64,000 nt of DNA from Areca catechu (GCA_021397845.1 CM038051.1:16278827-16342826); one strand, 5' to 3'. Positions 12,528 to 24,605 are shown, counted from the first letter of the stretch. Translations and numbers: made by a program. Notes: generated by a model not told the origin, from the sequence alone.

Positions 12528-12779
12528 ATAAAAACGGTCGTGGCAGGAAGTTCTTTTTTCCTAGAAAGTACCTGATTTTAGGCTTCTCACTTGAAATATA
12601 TTAATCACTCCGGCATCTCTCATGAAACCAGAAAAATGCATTCATTCGTCTTTATAAAAACGGTCGTGGCAGGAAGTTCTTTTTTCTTAGAAAGTACCTG
12701 ATTTTAGGCTTCTCACTTGAAATATATTAATCACTCCGGCATCTCTCATGAAACCAGAAAAATGCATTCGTTCATTTTT
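12528..12779. repeat. 126-bp tandem duplication across the copia left boundary
   Basis: Two nearly identical 126-base units sit head to tail, with ACGGTCGTGGCAGGAAGTTC at the start of each. Each unit combines about 40 bases that are not LTR-like, the pentamer GAAAG, and about 80 bases matching the copia LTR. The unit therefore appears to have been duplicated after the copia insertion. Confidence 0.8.
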
Positions 12780-13076
12780 ATTGTATGGTATTTGATCATG
12801 TTTTGATAAGAGACGTGGATATATATTTGCGAGTGTGTATAGGATCCCTAAGTTTAGGAAAATGTACTATCAAGTGAAATGGCTAGAGTTCATAAAGAAC
12901 CAACTAAGTTTAGGAAAATGTACTATCAAATGAAATGGCTAGAGTTCATAAAGGTTCTTTATGGAAATCAAGTTTCAAAGTAGAAATGATTGTAGGTCAG
13001 TATTGTTTTGTACTTATAAAATTTCTTTATTGTACGGTTAATAAATTATATATCCGGGCATCTTGACATTCTAACA
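12569..13076 (+). repeat. Copia 5' LTR (with internal duplication)
   Basis: It aligns with 32,271-32,684 over shared blocks such as GTGGATATATATTTG, the RTATAGGATYCCTAAG segment and the ending GGGCATCTTG..ATTCTAACA. The first bases of the right LTR (TGTGGATATC) are missing here. The 126-bp tandem duplication lengthens this copy. Confidence 0.75.
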
Positions 13077-14528
13077 TTTGGTATTACTGCCCATTTTTTC
13101 AGGATAAATGATTTATTTATTTTAAAATTTTTAATCAAGTTCTTGAGTTAATCTTGATTAATAATAAATAAATAAATCATGGAAGGAAATTGGATCTCAT
13201 TCCGTCTTCTCCTTTCTTGATTGTTTTGCTGTTTAGAGGCCTCTCTTGCTTTCATTTGGCCACCCTCTCGTGCAGACCCTCCTTGTCACCCCACCACTGG
13301 CACCATGCTGGTCTCTCTCTTCATCGGCGACCCATTCGCCGGCGAAGAAGACCACTTGATAAATCGGCGGGTTCCCGTGACCCATCTCTAGCTTACTCGA
13401 TGATTGAGCGGATATTTCAAATTGTCTGTCCATGTTTTCGGACAGCTGGTGACTCATCGGATGATTGTAGAAATGGGTGGCAGATCTAGGAAAGGAGGGG
13501 CGTCATTTTTTGAACTCCACTGATCTAATCAATAGGTGGTTGATCGTTGTCTTACCAGCGATAGGAGGACATTCACGTTGGACCGTCAGAGATTAGATGG
13601 ACTTGTGGACTTTCGTGAGGAGTCACAAAAAAGGCAAGTCACAATTAATGGCTTCCCTTTTTTATTGAGCAGTGAGGAGTAACGGTGGGAGGAGGAAGAA
13701 AGCTTAAAGAAATGGGTTTGGATTTTTGGATTTGGGTTTTAAACTAAAAATCGATCCATTAATTTAAACCCAAAGTTGGTTGAACCAAACCGGATTCAAT
13801 GATTGGGTTTGGAACCTTTTACAATTTAGCCCCTGTCAATTATAAAATCATGCAGCATTATGTTGGGACATTTTACAATTGAGCCCCTAAAAATTATAAA
13901 TTTACATAATAGTCCTCTGAGGGATTTTTGCAATTTAGCCCCTATCTATTATAAAATTACTAAATAGTCCTTTGAAATTTTTATTTTAGTCCTTAAAAAA
14001 TTAATTTATTCTTTAATGATCTCTTAAATTTATTTTGATCCATTTTGATGAACAATTGTGGTATTATTGTATTATGCTTACTTTAAAAAAATAAAAGGGA
14101 TCTATTATTGGAGAAGTTTCAATTATTATTTGCATGTCTTATGATCTATAGAATTTTAATTAATTGGAGATTAGCCATAGCATCTCTAGTTATGCTAAAT
14201 TATATATTAAATTTTCTTGGATCACATATAGAAAAATGACATCAATTATAATTAATCATATTCAAATATAATAAATCTTATCCCATAGAAATTTTTATTA
14301 TATTGTATGATTGATCAGGATGGAATAACAAATTATTTTCTTAATTTACCCACAGGAATTAAGAAAAGAAATATATTTTGATTGAAGTTGTATATGAATA
14401 AAAAAAAAACTTGGCCCACAGGCAGTTTTATATTTTATTGTTTGATTTATATTTAAAGTATAATTTACATGTCTTACATTGGTAAAGCATGATATATGTT
14501 TGTCTCAAATTTTGTGATATAAGCATGT
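13077..14528 (+). other. Copia primer site and untranslated leader
   Basis: Directly after the LTR ending CTAACA comes TTTGGTATTACTGCC. This resembles the plant retrotransposon primer-binding site for initiator tRNA-Met (TGGTATCAGAGC) with several changes. The remaining ~1.4 kb holds no plausible gene: a moderately GC-rich part (13,190-13,700), then AT-rich sequence with repeated AATTTAGCCCCT-like motifs. Confidence 0.6.
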
Positions 14529-16974
14529 ATGTTTAATTTTTATGCAGTAATGCAACTTATAAATTTTTCTGATATCAAATGTGATATTCTCGAATCAAGT
14601 GGTGATAATTATAAAGTTTGGAAGGAAAGGATTCTCCTCCAATTAGGGTGGACGGAAATTGATTATACCATTCGGGAAAATGAACCAACTACACCTACTG
14701 ATACTAGCACTCAGGCTCAAATTGATCTATATGAATGTTGGGAGTGATCTAATCGCCTCAATATGATGTTTATAAAGATAAAAATTTTTGCTAGTATACG
14801 TGGTTATATTGGAGAGCGTAATAATGCCAAGGATTTATGATGGCTATTGATAAATAATTTGAATCTTCGGATAAGGCCCTAGCCAACATCCTAATGACAA
14901 AGTTATCATCAATAAAGCTCACTAGTGTCAGAGGTGTGTGTGAGCACATCATGCAGATGAGGGACTTTGCGACTCGACAAAGCCACTTGAGGTTGAGATA
15001 TCTAAATCTTTGCCTGTACACTTTATTTTAAATTCTCTTCCACAATAATATAGACCTTTCAAAATCTTTTATAATACACATAAACAAAAATGGTTAATTA
15101 ATGAACTTCTAACTATCTATCTTCAAGAGGAAGGGGGGCTGATTATGGAATTGGACGAAAGTGCACATATCGCAATTCAAGGAAAGAAGAAATGGCAAGC
15201 AAAATAAAAGAGAAAGGATAATTACCCGTCCAAGCTGACAATAAGGAGTCCAAGTGTTTCTCGTATAAAAAGAAAGGGCACATGAAGAAAGAATGCATCA
15301 AATATAAAGCCTGGCTTGAAAAAAAAGATAATCCAACCTTATTTGTTTGTTATGAATCTAATATGATTGATGTTTGTCATGATACTTGGTGGATTGATTT
15401 TAGTTCTACAATTCATATTTCAAATACCTTGCAAGGCTTTCAAAGTCAAAGGAAGCCAATGGATAGTGAGTGGTACATCTATTCAGGAAATCAGATGCGT
15501 TTACATGTGGAGGCGATTGGAACATGTAGGTTAATTTTAGTTTCTGGTTTTGTTTTAAATTTGGAAAAGATATTTTATATTCCAAGTTTTTATAGAAATT
15601 TGATTTTAGTTTCAAGACTTGTACCTTTAGGATATTCCTTTAATTTTTCAAATATATCTTTTAATTTATTTTATAAATCTAATTGCATTGGGAATGGTGC
15701 AATGTCTGATGATCTTTTTCGATTTAAGTTATAAGACAATGACTTTTATAATGAGATGCATGTCTATGGTAATGCTGGTATTAAATGATGTGTTATGAAT
15801 AAAATTTTCTCTAAATTGTGGTACTGAAAATTAGGATATATATCCATAGAATGGATTAAAAGATTAGTGAATGATGGACTACTTAATACTCTAGATTTTA
15901 TTGATTTTGATGCTTGTGTAGATTGCATAAAAGGAAAGCAAACCAACAAGACAAAGAAAAGTGCCAAGAGGAGTTCAGACATATTAGAGATCATACATAT
16001 GGATATTTGTAGTCCAGAAATAGACTCGTATGGTTAGAAATACTTCATCTCTTTCATAGATGATTATTCATGATACGTGTATTTTTACTTGCTTCATAAC
16101 AAGAATGAAGCATTAGATACCTTTAAAGTTTTTAAGGCCGAACTAGAGAAACAATGCGACAAGCAAATTAAGGTCGTGAGATTAGATAGATGTGGAGAAT
16201 ATTATGGTAGATACATCATGGATGGACAAGCACCTGGTCCATTTGCAAGATTTCTTGGAGCATGGGATAATTGCCCAATATACCATGCGTGGACCTCCAA
16301 ATCAAAATGGTGTAGTAGAAAAAAGAAACCAAACATTATTAGATATGGTGCAGAGTATGCTTAGCAGCTCCAAGCTTCCTAAATTCTTGTGGACTGAAGC
16401 TCTTGAAATGGTTGTGTATATATTAAACTGAGTTCTAATCAAGACCGTTCCAAAAACATCATTTGAATTGTGAAAAGTTTGGAAACCAAGTTTGCAACAT
16501 ATATGCATGCATTTAGGGATGCCTGTTTGAAGAAAGAGTTTACAACCCATAAGAAAAGAAAGTGGACCCTATGACTATAACTAGGTATTTCATTGGATAT
16601 ACTGAAAAATCCAAAGGGTATAGGTTTTATTGTCCATCTCATAGAACTGGGATTGTGGAATCAAGAAATGCAAAATTTCTTGAAAATGACTCGATCAGTA
16701 AAAGTAATCAGTTTTGGAACTTAGTTTCTGAGAAGGATCATTCTGATATTAAAACCCTTATTATTAGTGATAGATTGATTGTCATTCATAACATCTCTCA
16801 GGTTCAAATGGGTGTTGGACAACCAATCATTGAAGTTCCATAAACTGCTAATGATAATATAGTAGATCTAGTTATTCATCAATTGCAAGAAAATATTGAG
16901 CAACAAGTTGTGCAACATGCTCCTCAGGAGGATGTTGAGACAACATTAAGAAGATCAACTAAAATGAAGAAATC
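14529..16974 (+). pseudogene. Copia gag, protease and integrase remnant
   Basis: Gag-like sequence starts at 14,529 (SGDNYKVWKERILLQLGW). The zinc knuckle near 15,254 reads CFSYKKKGHMKKEC, so the second zinc-binding Cys is Tyr. The protease site near 15,390 reads WWIDFSST, where copia proteases normally have D-S-G. Integrase follows at about 15,900-16,430, with HMDI, RLDRCGEYYG and VVEKRNQTLLD supplying the D, D and E positions. Stops and frameshifts occur throughout. The frame is cut at 16,974 by the hAT element and resumes at 18,302. Confidence 0.85.
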
Positions 16975-16982
16975 AATAATCT

Positions 16983-18293
16983 TAGACCTGTCAAAATGGG
17001 CTAGAGTCCATGGGCCAGCCCATTTGGCCCTATAAATGGGCCGGGCCGGGCTGAAAAAAATTGGCCCATTTATGTAAGTAGGCTTTTTGGCCCGGCCCCT
17101 GTAGCCCATGGGCTCAATAGGGTTAGGGCTGGGCCAGCCCATGGGCCATGATATAATAATAATAAAAAAAAAACTTAGCCTTACGGGTCAGGACTCACTT
17201 AATCTGTTACTGCTAGTCAACTCACTTACGGTCCTACGGTTTACTGGTTTAGGACTTACTAATTACTACTTACAGGGTGAAAACTGAAGGCATTACGGAT
17301 TTTATTTACTTGACGACGACGGGAGACCGGGAGTCGGAACTCAGGACCCTCTGTTAGGGTTAGGTCAAAGCCGCCGCCCTCCGTTGGAGAGAACTAGTGA
17401 GTCCGTGAGTGATTCATGGAGAGTTGCCGGAGAACGAAGTCTCAAGTTTGGCTGTTTGGGAGAACGAAGAACCCCACCCCACGGCCGCCATTCTTCTTCC
17501 GCGAGACCGTGATGCCGGCCGGAACCTAGGACTTCGACCGTTCGGTGGTGAGGACTCATCATTCTTCCATCTTTTTTTTTGATTTCTCTCAACGGATCAT
17601 TAGAGGCAGTGACCAGAGAGGCACGGGTCCGAGGGGGCTCAGGGTCGGGGGGTGCCACCATCGTCGTGTCGACCTGTCGTGAGGGCTCATAGGCTTTCCC
17701 CGATGTCGTGTCGATCCATCATCGAAAATAGTGTAGATTGGAGAGGGAAAAGTTTGATCTCCGGGTTTCTCCTGCTTCCTGGCTCCCACCGGCCACTGGC
17801 CACCGTTTCGGCCTCCGGGACTGGGAGACCTCTGTGCGACTGTTCCGGCTTATGATTGATAGTTCTAGACTTCTAGTCCAACCTATTTTTTTTTCTTGTT
17901 AGATTTATCTGTTGTAACATGCTTCTTTTATCCTCCAAAGATGCATCTTATCATTGCATCTCCTACCATAGTATCATCACATATTTCCAGTCCTAAAATC
18001 TGCAGAAACGAATAGTATAAATTGATTCATTTTTTTCCTACTTGATATTTTCAGCACGTGGATCCTTAGCCCACGGCCCTAGCCTAAGGCCCACGGCCCT
18101 AACCCACGATCCTAGCCCATGGCCCATATAGGGGGCTGGCCCGGCCCTAGCCCATGGCCCATATAGGGCCGGGCCGGGTTGGATTTTTTTGGCCCATTTG
18201 TACAAGTGGGCCTAGCCCGGCCCGGCACATAAAATGCAAGCCCATATGGGTTAGGGCCGGGCTGGGCTGGGCCAGCCCATATTGACAACTCTA
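16983..18293. mobile_element. Non-autonomous hAT (Ac-like) element
   Basis: The element is 1,311 bp and is flanked by perfect 8-bp duplications AATAATCT (16,975-16,982 and 18,294-18,301), the target length of hAT transposons. Its termini are inverted repeats: TAGACCTGTCAAAATGGGCT on the left and TAGAGTTGTCAATATGGGCT read inward from the right, 17 of 20 identical. Both subterminal regions are packed with GGCCC/GGGCC motifs (CCCGGCCC, AGCCCATGGGC), typical of transposase-binding regions. The GC-rich interior (about 17,280-17,860) has no recognisable transposase, so it must have relied on an enzyme made elsewhere. It interrupts the copia polyprotein between integrase and reverse transcriptase. 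Confidence 0.95.
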
Positions 18294-18301
18294 AATAATC
18301 T

Positions 18302-19789
18302 CTAGTGATTACCTTGTGTATCTACAAGAAGTTGACGATAATATTGGATCCGTAAATGATCCTGAGACATTTTCACAAGCCATGAGTTGCAAAGAATTTG
18401 TATTGTGGTACAATGCCATGAAAGATGAGATAAATTCTATGGCTTCTAATGGAGTATGGAGTCTTGTTGAGTTGCCTAATGATGCAAAGGCCATTGGATG
18501 TAAATGGTTCTTTAAAACCAAGAAGGATTCATTAGACAACATTGAGAGATATAAAGCAAGACTTGTTACTAAGGGATTCACTCAAAAGGAGGGAATCGAT
18601 TACACGAAAACTTTTTCTCCTGTATCTAAAAAAAGATTCTTTCCACATGTTATAGCATTGGTCGCCCATTTTGATTTAGATTTGCATCAAATGGATGTAA
18701 AAACTATGTTCCTTAATAGGGACCTAGAGGATGAGGTTTATATGAAACAACCAGAAGGATTCTTCTCTAGTGATGACGAGCATTTGGTATGCAAGCTCAA
18801 GAAATCCTTATAGGATTGGAACAAGCCTCCTATCGATGGTATTTGAAATTCCTTGAGATCATCCCTTTATTTGATTTTGTAAAGAACTTTATGGATCAAT
18901 GCATATATTATAAGGTTAGTGGGAGTAAATTTTGTTTCTTTATTTTGTATGTGGATGATATTCTACTTGCAATCCATGATAAGGGGTTGCTATATGAGGT
19001 GAAGCAATTTCTCTCTAATAATTTTGATATGAAGGATATGAATGAGGCATCTTATGTTATTGGCATTAAGATCCACAGGGATAGATCTCGATGCATTCTA
19101 GGTCTATCTCAGGAAACCTATATCAATAAGATTCTAGAGAGATTTTGGATAAAAGATTATTCATGGATTGCAGCACTCATTATGAAGGGTAATAGATTCA
19201 ATTTGAATCAGTGCCCTAAAAATGAGCTTGAAAGGGAACAAATGCAAAACATTATGTATGCTTCAGTTGTAAGAAGCCTTATGTATGCTCAAGTTTGCAC
19301 AAGACCTGACATTGCTTATGTAGTTGGAATATTGGGAAGATATCAGAGTAACCCTGGTATGGACTACTAGAGAGTTGCAAAAAGGGTGATGAGGTACCTA
19401 AAGGGGACCAAGGATTACATGCTTATGTATAAACTAACTGATAACTTGGAGATAGTTGGTTACTTCAATTCAGACTTTGCTGGATGTGTTCATTCACGAA
19501 AATCAACATATAGATATATTTTTATGTTTGCTGGCGGAGCTGTGTCTTGGAGGAGTGCAAAGTAGATCTTGACTGCTACTTCTACTATGGAGGCTGAATT
19601 CATTTCTTGCTTTGAAGCTTCCTCACATGGTATATGGTTGAAGAGTTTCATTTCTAGACTAGAGTTGCAGATTCTATTTCTAAGCCATCAAAGAGATATT
19701 GTGATAATTCAGCTATTATTTTTTTGACTAAAAATAATAAAAGTAGTAGTCAAAGCAAACATATCAACATCAAGTATTTAGCCATAAAG
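18302..19789 (+). pseudogene. Copia reverse transcriptase and RNase H remnant
   Basis: The N-terminal reverse transcriptase part shows WSLVELPNDAKAIGCKWFFK, KARLVTKGFTQKEGIDY and LDLHQMDVKTMFLN. The active site LYVDDILLA lies near 18,945-18,970. A frameshift with a stop near 18,810 splits the domain, and a second stop occurs at 19,368. RNase H follows with VAKRVMRYLKGTKDY and TATSTMEAEFISC. The frame runs into the gypsy insertion at 19,790-19,795 and resumes after 31,842. Confidence 0.9.
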
Positions 19790-19794
19790 GAACG

Positions 19795-21044
19795 TGTTGC
19801 CACCCAGATCGCCGTGGCCCGTAGCTGCTGGTGGCGTCGGGTGTTCCGCGTCCGCCCACGGGAGATGCCTCGGGACCTGCAAGAAAGCCAATGTCAGTGA
19901 CCCGGCCGGGGATTCCGGCGGGGGCACTCCGACGGTCAAGTCAGTGACAATCCAGGAGAACATATCCTCCTGGTCGAGCCCCTTTGGATGAGCTCCATGC
20001 TAGGAGGAGTGAGTGGAGTGTATGAGAGTGTGAGTGTGAGTTGGGGGATGTGGTGGCCGAGGTGGTCTTGCCCTCCTGTGTGGCCTCTCCCCCTTCTCCT
20101 CTTTCTCTTTGTGGTGGTTGTGTTGTTGGAAGAATTGGTTCCTCTCTTGTTGAGAGAATGTTGTTATGTTGCAATATGAGTGCTGTTACCTCCTTTTTGC
20201 TTACTCTGACCGAGTTTTCTACTTTGGCTTGCCTCGGGGTTCTCTCGTACTGTCAGACGGGTATGACGGGATATTGTGTCGTAGACGGGATGCCTTCTTT
20301 ATTGGGTAGCTGGGAAAGCTTCTACATGTCTCTGACATTCCTTCTGTTTGCCCTTTCTGGAAGCCTGGCAGTACCTCGACTGTTGTGCCATCGCTCTCAG
20401 GAACTGTGCTCCTTGGTGGGATCTTTTCTCCGGTCGTACGGCAGGTCGGTGGAGGGCATGGTGCCTTGATGTGAGCTTCCTTTCTTTCTGGTGTGAATGG
20501 CGGGTGCTGTCGTACGGTCCTCAGGGGGCCCGCCACCGTCTTCAGGAGGGGGCGTGCTGCTTCCTTGGTGGTTGGTGCCTCGATTTGAGCTGGGAGCCGA
20601 GCTAGGAAGATGGGGCCCACTTGTAGGGGACCCGCCTCGGGTGGCTCGGTTGTGCGAATCTAGGCCGAGCTCGGCTTCGGGCCAAGGGGGCCCAGCTTTG
20701 ACCGAGCTCAGGCTGGCAGGGGTGGACGAGGTGCGCCCGGTCTAGGGGACCCGGCCTTGAAGGGGCTCCACGTGGCGGAGGAGGCTTGAGCATAGCTCCA
20801 GGCCATGGGGCCCGACATCGGGCTTGAAAGGTCTGCCTCTGGTGGGGTTTGATCTCGGTTCCGAGCTAGACGTCTCGACCTGGCGGGGACCGACCTGGTG
20901 GAGGACGGAACCCGGCTTCGATGGGCAGCCCTGTTGAGATTGGGGAGCTCAGCCCGGCGAAGGGGCCCATGGTGGGAATCCAGCACGGCGTCGATGAGGG
21001 CTCCATGTCAGGCTCCTTGCTCCACTCAGCGATCCGGTCACATA
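19795..21044 (-). repeat. Gypsy 3' LTR (left copy)
   Basis: It starts TGTTGCCACCCAGATCGCC on the plus strand and ends GATCCGGTCACATA, matching 30,576-31,837 along its length. In element orientation the expected TGATGTG start has lost a base. A 9-base segment present in the right copy after GGGAGATGCC is absent here. Confidence 0.93.
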
Positions 21045-21060
21045 TTTGCCCCCCACTCCC
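21045..21060 (-). other. Polypurine tract of the gypsy element
   Basis: Read on the minus strand this is GGGAGTGGGGGGCAAA, directly before the LTR. That is the position and composition expected of the primer for plus-strand DNA synthesis. Confidence 0.75.
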
Positions 21061-21645
21061 GAGGCCCGTTGTCACGCGGTGCTCTGGAAGAAGGGAGTAA
21101 TTGCGGTGCTGAAATGGAAAGGTAGAAAGATCTGGTGCAATAATGATTGATATTGGCGGCGTCTCGCTCAGCGAGCCCTTGAGCCTGTGCGGGGGCACCA
21201 CGTGGCAACGTCTGGGAAGTAGTTATGGCGGGCATAGAAGTCAGAGCGACCGTGGTCGGATTGGGGGCGCTGGCCCCGTTGATTAGCAACACGTGGCGAG
21301 ACTGTTGGGGAAGCCGTAACGGTACGGTCGGGCACAGGTTGCCTTGAGAAAAAGGAGTAAGTCTTTTCGAACCATACCTTCTTTCGAATTCTTTGCGCCC
21401 GACGTCGTGCAGCAGTCTCCTTCTTCCACCACTCCGGTCGTCGTCGTCCGCCTAGGATCTTAGCAGGTTAGCCTCCTCTTTTTTCTCCTTTCTAGCCGAC
21501 TAGGGGTTGCCGTAGGTCCTCCTTCATCATCTTCTCTTTTTTCTTCTTCTTCTTCCTCCATGGATCGCTTCGGTCCAAACTTCCTTCCTGCCAAGCCGAG
21601 GCTGTACCTTCCCAGCCTAGAACTCCTTCTTCCTCTGAAGAGGAG

Positions 21646-22380
21646 ATGGAGGCGGTGCAGTATGAATTTAGTAGGAGGCCCTCTCAAGGTCCTTTAGCCA
21701 TTAGGGAACCCGAGTCTTCTCCTCCTCCTCGTTTGGCTCTCCTTCCTGCTCCTGTTTCCCTTCCTGATCCCGAGCCTTCTCGGTCGACAGGTCCCGGAGG
21801 GATTGCTTCGGTGATCTCTACCGAGGATCTGGTGGCCATCCGGGATGCATATGACATCCCTGAGTCTGTCCGGCTCTCTGTCCCCCATCCCGAGGAGAGG
21901 GTCACGTCCAGTGGCCCTCGGCGGATCGCCTTCTATGAGGAGACCTTCGCCGGGGGCCTTCGGTTTCCTGTCCATCCCTTCTTCCTTTCTTTCTTGACCA
22001 ACTACCGACTTGTTCCTGCCCAGTTGGTCCCTAATGCCATCAGAACGATATTTTGCTTTATCGTTCTGTGCCACTTCCACGGGATTGTTGCCCGTTTTTC
22101 TTTGTTCAGGGCCTTCATCATCCTGAAATGCTACCCCACCGAGGAGGGGTGGTTGTCCCTCTCTTCTCGCCCTCGGGGCATCCATTTCGAGCTCCCCTCT
22201 TCCATTAAAGGATGAAAGAGTATGTTTTTTTTTGTCTCGGTCGAGGAGATCGACTGGGCTTGGAGCGACCTAGATCGGTCTCCTAATAGGAACTCCTCCG
22301 TCGAAGCAGCCGACCTCGACCTGTATGAGCTGCTCAGATTGACCGAGATCCCATCTCTTGAGATCTTGTTGTCGGAGTAG
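21646..22380 (+). pseudogene. Antisense ORF of the gypsy element (PF04195-like, 'putative gypsy type transposon' family)
   Basis: This frame runs opposite to the element's gag-pol. From the ATG at 21,646 it shows the conserved block AIRDAYDIPESVRLSVPHPE, then the FAGGLRFPVHPFF segment and LVPNAIRTIFCFIVLCHF. These match the domain often annotated as Transposase_28 (PF04195) in plant genomes. It ends at a TGA at 22,213-22,215, but the same frame stays open to 22,380 with clear family sequence (FFFVSVEEIDWAWSDL). A single Trp-to-stop change is the likely break. Upstream of 21,646 the frame is also open. Its role is unknown; antisense placement between integrase and LTR is known for Tat/Retand elements. 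Confidence 0.75.
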
Positions 22381-22829
22381 AATCTCCGCGAGGCTGGGGT
22401 CAGCTCGGTGTGGGAGTCGGGTGAGTTCGACTTGGCCACCCCCCTTTCATTTCTTACTTACTTTACTTTTCTTTTCTTTTCTCTCTCTCTCTTTTTTTTT
22501 GTGCCCCTTTTATTTTCTTTTTGTACTTTATGCTATTTGTTTTTTCTTTGAACCGGGCTGCCTGGTCTGTCAGGGCCTGGAAAATGATGTACATCTTTCT
22601 TCAAAGTAATAGAAATTGACTTCATAAACGTACTCTTTCTTCTTTCTGTGATGTGAATGTTCTCTTTTCCTCTTCTCCCCTCTCTTTTCTTTCCTTTCGA
22701 TGTGAGGAGGGTGTAGGGAGGAGTTTTGGACTCGGGTGCCCGAGGGCCGCCCATATCTTGAATGCCTCGGAGCTAGGCTCAGGGCTTGATCTTCAGAAGT
22801 CGGGCCCAAGGAACATCGCCTCAGAGCCG

Positions 22830-23375
22830 GGCTCGGGGATGCACTGGCTGGAGAGCTGTGTGGCTCGAAGGTTCCCTTGGCCGGAGATCTGAGCTCCGGT
22901 ATTGGGCTGACATCCTGGAGCTGGGCTCGGGGATGTTGTTGACTGGAGAGCTGCTTGGCTCGAAGGTTCCTTTGGTCGGAGATCTGAGCTCCAGTCTTGG
23001 GATGGCATCCTGGAGCTGGGCTCGGGGACGTTGTTGACTGGAGAGCTGCTTGGCTCGAAGTTTCCCTTGGCCAGAGATCTGAGTTCCGGTCTTGGGCTGG
23101 CATCCTGGAGCTGGGCTCGGGGATGTTGTTGACTGGAGAGCTGCTTGGCTCGAAGGTTCCCTTGGTCGAAGATCTGAGCTCCGGTCTTTGGCTAGCATCC
23201 TGGAGCTGGGCTCGGGGACGTTGACTGGAGAGTTGCTTGGCTCAAAGGTTTCCTTGGCCGGAGATCTGAGCTCCGATCTTGGGCTGGCATCTTGGAGCTG
23301 GGCTCGGGGACGTTGTTGATTGGAGAGCTGCTTGGCTTGAAGGTTCCCTTGGCCAGAGATCTGAGCTCCGGTATT
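22830..23375. repeat. ~95-bp tandem array in the gypsy 3' untranslated region
   Basis: About five head-to-tail units carry CTGGGCTCGGGGAYGTTGTT, GAGAGCTGCTTGGCTCGAAG and GGAGATCTGAGCTCCGGTCT. Anchors fall at 22,921, 23,016, 23,111, 23,206 and 23,298, so the period is 95 with one 3-base deletion. Degenerate copies recur at 23,830-24,070. Long ORFs on both strands here are by-products of the repeats. Confidence 0.9.
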
Positions 23376-23380
23376 GGGCT

Positions 23381-23800
23381 TGAGTGCCTGGGGGCTTCCC
23401 AGGTCTTTATGCCGGAGGACTCTCCTTCGGGCTTTGGTGCCGAGGAGCTAGGCTCGCGGCTTGAGTGCCTGGGGGTTTCCCAGGTCTTTGTGCCAGAGGA
23501 CTCTTCTCCGGGCTTTGGTGCCGAGGAGCTAGGCTCGCGGCTTGAGTGCCTGGGGGCTTCGCAGGTCTTTGTGCTGGAGGACACTTCTCCGAGCTTTGGT
23601 GCCGAGGAGCTAGGCTCGCGGCTTGAGTGCCTGGGGGCTTCCCAGGTCTTTGTACCGGAGGACTCTTCTCCGGGCTTTGGTACCGAGGAGCTAGGCTCAC
23701 GGCTTGAGTGCCTGGGGGCTTTCCAGGTCTTTGTGCTGGAGGACTCTTCTCCGGGCTTTGGTGTCGAGGAGCTAGGCTCGCGGCTTGCTTGTTGGAGAGC
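23381..23800. repeat. 81-bp tandem array, block 1
   Basis: Units starting TGAGTGCCTGGGGGCTTCCC occur at 23,381, 23,462, 23,543 and onward, with an exact period of 81 bases (five copies). Because 81 is a multiple of three, frames stay open on both strands, but nothing suggests a protein. Confidence 0.9.
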
Positions 23801-24184
23801 CGGGCTTCAGAACTTGATTGCTTGAGGACGTGGCTCAGGAGGTGGTGTCTTGGAGCTGGGCTCGAAGATGATGATAGCTGAGAAGATTCCCTTGGCCGGA
23901 GATCTGAGCTCCGGTCTTGGATTGGCATCCTGGAGCCGGGCTCGGGGACTTTAACAGTTGAGAGCGGTGTGGCTAGAGGATTCCCTTGGCCGGAGATCTG
24001 AGCTCCGATCTTGGGTTGGCATCTTGGAGCTGGGCTCGGGGACGTTGATGGCTGAGAGCGGCATGGCTCGGGAGTTGTCGTCTTGGAGCCGGGCTTGAAG
24101 ACGTGAGAACTTGATGTCCTGAGGACATGGCTTAGATCTTCGTGCTGGAGGACTCTTCTCTGGGCTTTGGTGCCGAGGAGCTAG

Positions 24185-24605
24185 GCTCGAGGCTTGAGTG
24201 CCTGGGGGCTTCCCAGGTCTTCGTGCCGGAAGACTTTTATTCGGACTTTGTCACAAGGAGCTAGGCTCGAGGCTTGAGTGCCTGGAGGCTTCCTAGGTCT
24301 TCGTGCCGGAGGACTTTCTCCGGGCTTTGGTGTCGAGGAGCTAGGCTCGAGGCTTGAGAGCCGGGGGCTTCCTAGGTCTTCGTGCTGGAGGACTTTTCTC
24401 CGGGCTTTGTCGCCGAGGAGCTAGGCTCGAGGCTTGAGTGCCTGGGGGCTTCCTAGGTCTTCGTGCTGGAGGACTTTTCTCCGGGCTTTGTCGTCGAGGA
24501 GCTGGGATCGAGGCTTGAGTGCTTGGGGGCTTCCCAGGTCTTCGTGCCGGAGGACTTTTCTCCGGGCTTTGTCGCCGAGGAGCTAGGCTCGAGGCTTGAG
24601 TTTCC
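24185..24605. repeat. 80-81-bp tandem array, block 2
   Basis: The same unit as block 1 resumes after about 380 bases of mixed repeats. It has five copies (CTTGAGTGCCTGGGGGCTTC, then CCGGAGGACTTTTCTCCGGG). CTAGGCTCGAGG replaces CTAGGCTCGCGG, so the blocks expanded separately. Confidence 0.88.
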
